DNA of 6,080 nucleotides from CAZYXZ01 sp964651395 (lineage in GTDB: Bacteria > Actinomycetota > Actinomycetes > BP-191), in NCBI GenBank assembly GCA_964651395.1, contig CAZYXZ010000113.1:1-6080 (forward strand). Direction: 5' to 3'. Positions within the stretch are counted from its first letter, which is position 1, and the number at the start of each line of letters is the position of its first letter. A program made the translations under genes and the position numbers. Shown one piece after another: positions 1-5,127 of this stretch. The notes below the pieces were generated by a model. It did not search any database. It saw only the letters and a list, made by a program, of their open reading frames with translations, and had not been told where the DNA came from.

Positions 1-928
1 GGGGTGCGGCGGGCTTCTCGGCGACCGGCGGTGCGGCGGGCTTCTCGGCGACCGGCGGGGGAGTCGGCGCCGGTGGAGCGGGCGGCGGGGGCGCCTCGAC
101 GACCGGAGCCGGCGCGGCCGGAGTGTCGACGACCGGCGCGGGCGCCGGCGACTCGGGGGCGGCCGGGGGAGCAGGTGCCTCAGCGACCGGAGCCGCTTCG
201 GGAACCGACACCGGCTCGGGCACGGCAGCGGTGACCGCCTCGACGGCAGCCGGCGCGACCGCGGCAGCCGGAGCGGCCGGGTCGACCGGGTCGACCGGCG
301 CCGCGGGCTCGGCGGCACCGGGTGCGCCCGGTGCGGCGGCGGCGAGGTCCGCAGGGGTGGGCCGCGGCTTCGGCTTGCGCTTGCGCTTGGCCTTGAGCGC
401 GGCGTTCGCCTCCGGGTCGCCGCCCACCATCGCCTTGCGCGCCACGGCCGGACGGATCGGGCGCGGCTTGCGCGGCTTGCGCTGCTTCGGGACGTCGTCC
501 GGGTGCGTCTTGCCCCACTCGGCGGTGATCGCCTCGCGCACGACGGCCCAGCCGTTGCGGACGGCGTCCCAGTCCGTGTCCGGGGCGCTGGCGTAGCGGG
601 CGGCGATCGAGTCCCACGCGCGCAGCGTTGCGACGGAGTAACGGCGGCCGCGCAGCAGCTGGTCGATCATCTTGCGCCCGCCGGCCTGGTACTCGGCCCA
701 GCCTTCCGCGGCCTCGCCGGCGGCGATCAGCTCCGCCTCGCCCTCGCGGGGTGCGGGCTTCTCGCGCGCCGGGCGCGGGGGGCGGGCCGGGCGGTCGGGG
801 CGCTTCTCGCCGGTCGCGGACGGCGGCCCTTCGCGCTTCGCGTTCTCCTGGAGCTTCTCGTTGAACCGCATGATCTCGCGGTTCTCCGCGATGACCGACC
901 GGTCGAGGAACGACACGCGCTGGCTCAT
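1..928 (-). CDS. Hypothetical protein with basic linker and Pro/Ala-rich tail (partial, C-terminus outside window)
   Basis: I do not recognise this family. The frame is open from the start to the left edge (309 codons), so the stop is outside. Residues about 5-33 form a charged, probably helical stretch (SFLDRSVIAENREIMRFNEK); 34-62 are Pro/Arg-rich and probably disordered; 64-138 look like a small folded helical core with several Trp residues (EGWAEY, LRAWDS, TDWDAV, NGWAVV, AEWGKT). Two Lys/Arg clusters follow (about 148-160 KQRKPRKPRP and 179-189 KAKRKRKPKPRP), then from about 193 a Pro/Ala/Val tail with VDPVDP and VAEKPAAPP repeats. No signal peptide or membrane helix is seen, so it is probably cytoplasmic; the basic clusters could bind nucleic acid, which is inference. 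The ATG at 928 was chosen because AGAAGG lies 8 bases upstream. A GTG at 952 would add MAKKKATG and remains possible, but its upstream site is weak. Divergent from the nuclease gene. Confidence 0.8.
   Translation of the reverse strand, partial: MSQRVSFLDRSVIAENREIMRFNEKLQENAKREGPPSATGEKRPDRPARPPRPAREKPAPREGEAELIAAGEAAEGWAEYQAGGRKMIDQLLRGRRYSVATLRAWDSIAARYASAPDTDWDAVRNGWAVVREAITAEWGKTHPDDVPKQRKPRKPRPIRPAVARKAMVGGDPEANAALKAKRKRKPKPRPTPADLAAAAPGAPGAAEPAAPVDPVDPAAPAAAVAPAAVEAVTAAVPEPVSVPEAAPVAEAPAPPAAPESPAPAPVVDTPAAPAPVVEAPPPPAPPAPTPPPVAEKPAAPPVAEKPAAP
3..58 (-). repeat. 27-bp tandem repeat, about two copies, inside the Pro/Ala-rich tail
   Basis: Positions 3-29 and 30-56 are identical 27-base units, with two further matching bases at 57-58. 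The unit is a whole number of codons and encodes the nine-residue repeat VAEKPAAPP on the minus strand. The array reaches the window edge, so its full copy number cannot be seen. Confidence 0.85.
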
Positions 929-952
929 GCCGGTTGCCTTCTTCTTTGCCAC

Positions 953-1018
953 CTGCCGTCCCGCCCTTTCGGTCCCCGCGCTCCAGCCGCTAACCCTCTC
1001 ACGAGATGGCCGGGCAAG
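953..1018. promoter_or_regulatory. Short divergent intergenic region between the hypothetical gene and the nuclease gene
   Basis: Both genes are transcribed away from this stretch (66 bases to the GTG at 952, 90 to the ATG at 928), so it must hold promoters for both unless one of them lies inside the opposite gene. I see no convincing -35/-10 pair on either strand. TAACCCT at 991-997 is the most AT-rich spot but does not fit TANNNT with a sensible spacing. Confidence 0.4.
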
Positions 1019-1798
1019 ATGAGCCCTGTGCTGCTGGCGACCTGGAACGTGAACTCCCTCACCATGCGGCTACCCCGCGTGCTCGAGTTCCTCGGCACGC
1101 ATCGGCCGGACGCCTTGTGCCTGCAGGAGACAAAAGTCACCTCCTCTGCCTTTCCGCACGACGCCCTGCGCGAGGCGGGATATGCCGCCGTCGAGCACAG
1201 CGCGGGCCGTTGGGCCGGCGTCGCGATCCTGGGCCGCGTGGCGGACCCGCCGGTCGAGGTCGGCCGCGGACTTCCGGGGGAAGTGCGCGACGACGAGGCC
1301 CGCTGGGTGGAGGCGACGGTCGGCGGCGTCCACGTGATCAGCGTCTACGTGACGAACGGCCGCGAGCTCGACACGCCGACGTACGACGAGAAGCTGCGTT
1401 TCCTCGACGCGATGGCCGCGCGGGTCGCGGCGCTGCCGGACCGCTCCATCTATCTCGCCGGTGACTTCAACATCGCCCCGGCGGACGTCGACGTCTGGGA
1501 CCCGTCCCTGTTCGTCGGTACGACGCACACGAGCGCCCCGGAGCGCGACCGTCTCAGCCACGTTCTTGGTCGCGGGCTGATTGACGCGTTCCGGCACCTC
1601 GAGCCGGAGGGCGCGGCGTACACGTACTGGGACTACCGCGCCGGGATGTTCCACAAGACCCTGGGCATGCGCATCGACCTCGCGCTGGTCACCCACGACC
1701 TCGCCGCGCGCGCGACGCGCTGCGGCATCGACCGCAACTTCCGCAAGGGCCTCAAGCCCAGCGACCACGCGCCGCTCCTGCTGGAGCTCGGCGACTAG
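1019..1798 (+). CDS. xthA: Exodeoxyribonuclease III / AP endonuclease (EEP superfamily)
   Basis: A 259-residue enzyme of the ExoIII/Xth family, which cuts DNA 5' of abasic sites and removes 3' blocking groups in base excision repair in the cytoplasm. The metal-dependent EEP fold motifs are all present in order: TWNVNS (N10), LQETK (E37), SVYVTNG (Y110), LAGDFNIAP (D149, N151), YTYWDYR (W204), MRIDLAL (D220) and the C-terminal PSDHAP (D249, H250). These match the residues known from E. coli ExoIII (Asn7, Glu34, Tyr109, Asp151, Asn153, Trp212, Asp229, His259). Length is normal for the family. The frame stays open far upstream, but that part is antisense to the hypothetical gene; the ATG at 1019 directly precedes the first family motif. 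Its ribosome binding site is weak (GAGATGG about 9 bases upstream). The stop overlaps the stop of the convergent cupredoxin gene. An XthA-type exonuclease is well supported; substrate preference cannot be read. Confidence 0.96.
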   Translation: MSPVLLATWNVNSLTMRLPRVLEFLGTHRPDALCLQETKVTSSAFPHDALREAGYAAVEHSAGRWAGVAILGRVADPPVEVGRGLPGEVRDDEARWVEATVGGVHVISVYVTNGRELDTPTYDEKLRFLDAMAARVAALPDRSIYLAGDFNIAPADVDVWDPSLFVGTTHTSAPERDRLSHVLGRGLIDAFRHLEPEGAAYTYWDYRAGMFHKTLGMRIDLALVTHDLAARATRCGIDRNFRKGLKPSDHAPLLLELGD

Positions 1799-2850
1799 GG
1801 ACCGGGCGGACCGGGCGGCATGGGCGGCATGGGCGGGCCGGGCGGCCAGCCGAGACCGCTGGTCGGGCCCTCCTGCGTCGGGGGTGGCTGCGCGCCCGGC
1901 CAGCCGACGCCGGGAGCGACCGGGCCGGCCGCGTGCCGGCCGGGTGGCGGCCCGACGTCGTTGAGCGGCTTGCGCAGGCCGTAGATGCCGAGCAGGCCGA
2001 GCGCGACCGCGCCGCCGGCCGCCAGCAGCCAGACCAGGCCGGAGAAGCCGCTGTCGTCGCTCGACGCGACACCCAGCTCGGACTGCGGCGACTCGGAGCT
2101 GGTCGCGTCGTCCGGTGTCGTCGACACCTCCGTCGGCGACGGGCTCGCCGATGCGGACGCCGACTCGGTGGCGGGTTGCGTCGCGGCCGGGGTGGGGACG
2201 CCACCGCCGCCGCCCGTGGTGGGCGCGGCGGATGAGGGCGGTCTGGACGGTGCTGCCACGATCCGCCAGGTCCGGGTCGCCGGCGTCGGGTCGGTCTCGC
2301 CGTCGGCGCTCGTCGCCTGCACCGCGAAGGTGTGCGTGCCGAGCGACAGCCCGCTGTAGGACTTCGGCGAGGTGCACGCCGCGAAGGCGCCGCCGTCGAG
2401 CCGGCAGCGGAACTTGTCGCCGGACGCCGTCCCGCGGAAGGAGAACGATGCGCTGCGGGCCGTCGTGTCGCCCGAGGGGCCGGCGGTGATGAACGTGTTG
2501 ACCGGCGGCCCGGGTTGCTTGCGCACCGTGATGCTGCCGCGCATCCCCGGATGGATGCTGCAGTGGTAGGCGAACGTGCCGGTCGCCAGGAACTGGTGCG
2601 TGAACCGCTCGTTGTGCGAGAGGTTGCCCGAGCTGCCACCGGAGTCGAACGTGACGGTGTGGTCGATGCCGTCGTAGTTGTGCCAGGTGACCTTGTCGCC
2701 GGTGTAGATGCCGTCGTTGTAGTTGGCCGGCGTGTACGAGCTGTTGGAGATCGCGACGAACCCGTTGGCGGCCAGGGCCGGTCCGGCCAGCGTGACGGCG
2801 GAGCCGCCGAGCAGCGTGGCGACCAGCAGCAGGCGGCGTACGACGCTCAT
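1795..2850 (-). CDS. Membrane-anchored plastocyanin-like (cupredoxin) protein with Ig-like domain
   Basis: 351 residues. A Sec signal peptide (basic RR at 5-6, hydrophobic 7-23, cleavage likely after ALA27) leads to a cupredoxin domain at about 29-110. Its copper ligands are visible: His64 (DGIDHTV) and the cluster YHCSIHPGM with Cys97, His100 and Met103, the type 1 copper pattern of plastocyanin-like proteins. Residues about 116-198 resemble an Ig-like domain common in secreted actinobacterial proteins (TAGPSGDTT...FRCRLDGGAFAAC...GTHTFAVQA), with Cys149 and Cys159 possibly forming a disulfide. A Ser/Thr/Pro linker (200-266) precedes one membrane helix (about 269-292) and a Pro/Gly-rich cytoplasmic tail ending in GPP/MPP triplets. 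The predicted role is copper binding or electron transfer outside the membrane; partner and redox chain are unknown. No redox enzyme lies nearby. The ATG at 2850 has no good ribosome binding site, but a -10-like element is placed for a leaderless transcript. Confidence 0.88.
   Translation of the reverse strand: MSVVRRLLLVATLLGGSAVTLAGPALAANGFVAISNSSYTPANYNDGIYTGDKVTWHNYDGIDHTVTFDSGGSSGNLSHNERFTHQFLATGTFAYHCSIHPGMRGSITVRKQPGPPVNTFITAGPSGDTTARSASFSFRGTASGDKFRCRLDGGAFAACTSPKSYSGLSLGTHTFAVQATSADGETDPTPATRTWRIVAAPSRPPSSAAPTTGGGGGVPTPAATQPATESASASASPSPTEVSTTPDDATSSESPQSELGVASSDDSGFSGLVWLLAAGGAVALGLLGIYGLRKPLNDVGPPPGRHAAGPVAPGVGWPGAQPPPTQEGPTSGLGWPPGPPMPPMPPGPPGP
1799..1843 (-). repeat. Five 9-bp imperfect repeats encoding a collagen-like Pro/Gly/Met tail
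   Basis: Starting right after the overlapping stop codons there are five 9-base units: two GGACCGGGC, two GGCATGGGC and one GGGCCGGGC. On the minus strand they encode the last residues of the cupredoxin protein as GPP and MPP triplets. Such units readily change copy number by slippage, so tail length may differ among relatives. Confidence 0.8.
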
Positions 2851-2921
2851 GGGGGCAGCCTATTGCCGGACCGCCCGGAAGGGGATGAACCGATCCGCGT
2901 GGTCCCTGCGACAGTGAGGGT
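2851..2921. promoter_or_regulatory. 71-bp divergent regulatory region between the cupredoxin gene and the sigma-factor operon
   Basis: Both flanking genes are transcribed outward from this gap. On the plus strand GGAA at 2877-2880 and CGT at 2898-2900 are separated by 17 bases, a loose match to the GGAAC / CGTC layout of ECF-type promoters, which would allow autoregulation by the sigma factor. A second candidate is GACAGT at 2910-2915, six bases before the GTG at 2922. Both are weak matches. No clear operator repeat is seen beyond a 4-base GGCA/TGCC pair at 2854-2857 and 2864-2867. Confidence 0.35.
2857..2862 (-). promoter_or_regulatory. Possible -10 element for a leaderless cupredoxin mRNA
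   Basis: On the minus strand the hexamer TAGGCT fits the actinobacterial -10 consensus TANNNT. Exactly six bases separate it from the ATG at 2850, so transcription would start on the A of the start codon. This agrees with the lack of a Shine-Dalgarno sequence. No clear -35 hexamer was found 16-19 bases upstream, so this remains a candidate. Confidence 0.35.
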
Positions 2922-3458
2922 GTGCAGGGGGCTGCGGACGACCGGGCGGACGGCGCGCTGCTGGCCGCCGCGGCCGAGGGCGATCGCACGGCGCTCGAGA
3001 CGCTCTACGCACGACACGCCGCCTGGCTGACGCTCCGGCTGTCCCGCCGCTGCAACGACGCCGGCGTCGTGGACGAGGTCCTGCAGGACACGTTCGTGGC
3101 CGTCTGGCGCTCCGCCGGCCGCTACACGGGCGAGGGCGCCGTCGGCGCGTGGATGTGGGGCATCGCCGTACGCCGGCTGGTCGACGCGCTGCGCCGCCGT
3201 CCACCGGCCAGCTACCCGGTGCCTGAGGAGATCGGTCTCGTCGCGAGCGCCGAGGAGGTCGTCCTGCTCGGTGTCGAGTACGGCGACCTGGCGGGCGCGC
3301 TGAACCGGCTCTCGCCGGAGCTGCGCGCCGTCGTCCAGGCGACGGTGCTCGACGGGCTCACCACGCGTGAGGCCGCGCGCCTGCTCGGCATACCAGCGGG
3401 GACCGTGAAGACACGCATGATGCGCGCCCGCGCGCTGATGCGGGAGGAGCTCGTATGA
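2922..3458 (+). CDS. ECF-family RNA polymerase sigma factor (sigma-70 family)
   Basis: 178 residues, the usual size for an extracytoplasmic-function sigma factor with only regions 2 and 4. Region 2 spans about 12-93: ALLAAAAEGDRTALETLYARH, then DEVLQDTFVAVWRSAGRY (core RNA polymerase contact) and GAWMWGIAVRRLVDALRRR (promoter -10 recognition). Region 4 spans about 123-176, with the helix-turn-helix LTTREAARLLGIPAGTVKTRMMRARALM that reads the -35. The linker (94-122) is short and no extra C-terminal domain is present. The GTG at 2922 is the only reasonable in-frame start before region 2; the GAGGG just before it is only one base away, too close for a normal ribosome binding site, so a leaderless or weakly initiated mRNA is possible. 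It is the first gene of a four-gene operon and overlaps the zinc-finger anti-sigma gene by ATGA, the classical arrangement for a sigma factor and its cognate inhibitor. Target genes are unknown; its own operon is the likeliest. Confidence 0.93.
   Translation: MQGAADDRADGALLAAAAEGDRTALETLYARHAAWLTLRLSRRCNDAGVVDEVLQDTFVAVWRSAGRYTGEGAVGAWMWGIAVRRLVDALRRRPPASYPVPEEIGLVASAEEVVLLGVEYGDLAGALNRLSPELRAVVQATVLDGLTTREAARLLGIPAGTVKTRMMRARALMREELV
3442..3450 (+). promoter_or_regulatory. Strong ribosome binding site for the anti-sigma gene
   Basis: GGGAGGAGC lies within the last codons of the sigma-factor gene, 4-5 bases before the ATG at 3455. Its strength contrasts with the missing site of the sigma gene and suggests that the inhibitor is made at least as well as the sigma factor. 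Confidence 0.7.
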
Positions 3459-4270
3459 CCTGGCACGCGACGAGCGAGCAGCTCACGCGGTACGCCGACG
3501 GCGCGGTCGACGCCGCGAGCGCGGCCTCCGTCGAGGCGCACCTGCTGACCTGCGCGGTCTGCCGAGCCGCGGTCGCACCGGCCGTCGACCCGACGCGGCT
3601 GGCCGGCATCTGGCACCGGATCGAGGACCGCATCGACGACCCGCGCGCGGGAGTGGTGGAGCGCACGATGCGCGTCGTCGGCGTACCGCCGCACGTGGCG
3701 CGCCTGCTCGCGGCGACACCGAGCCTGCGGCTGTCCTGGTTCGGCGCGCTGGTCGCCGTCCTCGCCTTCGCCCTCAGCGCGGCACACAGCGCCGACGAGG
3801 GCGTGCGGATGTTCCTCGTGATGGCGCCGCTGCTGCCGCTGGCCGGTGTCGCGGTGGCGTACGGCCCGGCGGTCGACCCGACGTACGAGATCGCGCTCGC
3901 CGCGTCGTTCTCCGCGGGACGGCTGCTGCTCCTGCGGTCGGCCGCCGTGCTGACTTGCACCATCGCGATCGCCGGCGTGGGCGCGGCACTCCTGCCGAGC
4001 GTCGGCTGGGTGGCCGCCACCTGGCTGCTCCCTGCGCTGGCGATGGCGGCGCTCGGTCTGTTGCTGGCGACCCGCATGGACCCGGTGCTGGCCGGTTCGT
4101 CGCTGGCCGCGTGCTGGCTCCTGGCCTCCGTCGCGGGGTTCCGTGCCACTGGCGAGCTGGTCGTCGAGGTGACACCGGGCGCGCAGCTGTGCTGGCTGGT
4201 CGTCGCCGTCGGTGCGGCCATCGCGCTCTACCGCAACCGTGCACGTCTCGAGGAGGGGAGAGTCCGATGA
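3455..4270 (+). CDS. zf-HC2 zinc-finger anti-sigma factor fused to a six-helix membrane domain
   Basis: 271 residues. The N-terminus carries an anti-sigma zinc finger: EAHLLTCAVC with His29, Cys33 and Cys36 (HxxxCxxC), and His4 as a possible fourth ligand. In the family this domain binds the ECF sigma factor and keeps it inactive at the inner face of the membrane. A cytoplasmic linker (about 41-93) leads into roughly six predicted membrane helices: about 95-110, 118-136, 161-181, 184-206, 211-229 and 244-259, then a short basic tail. Most zinc-finger anti-sigma factors have a single helix and an extracytoplasmic sensor domain; here there is no sizeable extracytoplasmic domain, and the segment GPAVDPTYEIALAA followed by a hydrophobic stretch is permease-like. 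The gene overlaps the sigma gene upstream and the ABC ATPase gene downstream by ATGA at both ends. Likely role: inhibition of the upstream sigma factor, coupled to the ABC transporter. The anti-sigma call is strong by motif and context; a transport role is inference. Confidence 0.87.
   Translation: MTWHATSEQLTRYADGAVDAASAASVEAHLLTCAVCRAAVAPAVDPTRLAGIWHRIEDRIDDPRAGVVERTMRVVGVPPHVARLLAATPSLRLSWFGALVAVLAFALSAAHSADEGVRMFLVMAPLLPLAGVAVAYGPAVDPTYEIALAASFSAGRLLLLRSAAVLTCTIAIAGVGAALLPSVGWVAATWLLPALAMAALGLLLATRMDPVLAGSSLAACWLLASVAGFRATGELVVEVTPGAQLCWLVVAVGAAIALYRNRARLEEGRVR
4251..4260 (+). promoter_or_regulatory. Ribosome binding site for the ABC ATPase gene
   Basis: AGGAGGGGAG sits in the 3' end of the anti-sigma gene, leaving 6 bases from its last GGAG to the ATG at 4267. 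It settles that ATG as the start, although the same frame is open much further upstream inside the anti-sigma gene. Confidence 0.75.
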
Positions 4271-5127
4271 GCACCGTCTCGGTGGCGGACGTCGTACGCA
4301 GCTTCGGGAGGTCGCGCGCACTCGACGGCGCGAGCCTCGAGCTCGAGACCGGTGTGACCGCACTGCTCGGGCCCAACGGCGCGGGCAAGACCACGCTGTT
4401 GCGCATCCTCGCGACGGTCCTCGCGGCGGACAGCGGGCGGGTCCGCGTCCTCGGCTACGACCCTGCGTCGCGCACCGAGCGGGTCGAGATCCGCCGCCGG
4501 CTCGGCTACCTCCCGCAGGAGCCTGGCTTCCACGCCGGGTTCACCGCGTTCGACTTCGTCGACTACGTGGCGATCCTCAAGGAGATGACCGACCGGCCGA
4601 GCCGGCACGACGAGGTGCGCCGGGTGCTCGACCTGGTCGGCCTCACCCCGGTCATGAGCCGCCGGATCTCCGTGCTGTCCGGCGGGATGCGCCGCCGCGT
4701 GGCGCTCGCGCAGTCGCTGCTCGGCGACCCGGACTTCCTCGTCCTCGACGAACCGACCGCCGGTCTGGACCCGCAGCAGCGGCTGCGCTTCCGTGAGCTG
4801 GTCTCGGTCGTCGCCGAGTCGCGCACCGTGCTGCTTTCGACGCACCAGACCGAAGACGTGCGCGCGCTCGCCGGACACGTGGTCGTCATGGATGCCGGGC
4901 GGTCGCTCTGGCAGGGAACGCCGCAGGCGCTGGCCGAGGAGGCGCGCGGCCAGGTCTGGACCTCCGCGACGCGCCCCGACGACGCCCGGTTGTCCTGGCG
5001 CAGCGGGGACGGTGTCTACCGCAACCTCGGCGGGGCGCCGCCGAAGGCGAAGCTGATCGAGCCCACGGTCGAGGACGGCTACCTGCTGGTCGTCGGCGAC
5101 CGCGCGCTGGCCGAGGTCGCGGCATGA
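4267..5127 (+). CDS. ABC transporter ATP-binding protein
   Basis: 286 residues with one complete nucleotide-binding domain: Walker A GPNGAGKTT (35-43, Lys41), Q-loop LGYLPQEPG (Gln84), signature LSGGMRRR (137-144), Walker B FLVLDE (Asp161, Glu162), D-loop AGLDP (165-169) and switch His193 (STHQTED). It would hydrolyse ATP on the cytoplasmic side and drive the membrane subunit encoded next. The sequence style (ALLGPNGAGKTT, LGYLPQEPGFH, VLDEPTAGLDP) resembles the subfamily that pairs with separate membrane proteins in export or in drug and lipid resistance, rather than binding-protein-dependent import; no substrate-binding protein is visible. Residues after about 230 form a C-terminal extension without a recognised domain (about 55 residues). 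The start is fixed by a strong ribosome binding site. The gene overlaps its neighbours by ATGA on both sides. Substrate cannot be named. Confidence 0.95.
   Translation: MSTVSVADVVRSFGRSRALDGASLELETGVTALLGPNGAGKTTLLRILATVLAADSGRVRVLGYDPASRTERVEIRRRLGYLPQEPGFHAGFTAFDFVDYVAILKEMTDRPSRHDEVRRVLDLVGLTPVMSRRISVLSGGMRRRVALAQSLLGDPDFLVLDEPTAGLDPQQRLRFRELVSVVAESRTVLLSTHQTEDVRALAGHVVVMDAGRSLWQGTPQALAEEARGQVWTSATRPDDARLSWRSGDGVYRNLGGAPPKAKLIEPTVEDGYLLVVGDRALAEVAA

Noticed and set aside
123..596. Gly/Ala/Thr-rich plus-strand open frame
   Set aside because: It mirrors the Pro/Ala-rich tail of the minus-strand gene; the minus strand has a longer frame with a structured N-terminal part and a ribosome binding site.
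503..1018. Long in-frame 5' extension of the nuclease reading frame
   Set aside because: It is antisense to the minus-strand hypothetical gene, is low-complexity in translation and has no ExoIII motifs; the family N-terminus begins at the ATG at 1019.
1799..1860. Possible GC-rich terminator hairpin just after the nuclease stop
   Set aside because: The sequence is a run of 9-base direct repeats coding for the cupredoxin tail, with no inverted repeat followed by a T-run.
1070..2989. 639-codon minus-strand open frame
   Set aside because: It runs antisense to the nuclease and out of frame through the cupredoxin gene; its Arg/Ala/Gly-rich translation is typical of shadow frames in high-GC DNA.
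3212..4363. 383-codon minus-strand open frame opposite the anti-sigma and ATPase genes
   Set aside because: Its translation is rich in Arg, Gln and His without domains, while the plus strand has well-conserved motifs in every gene.
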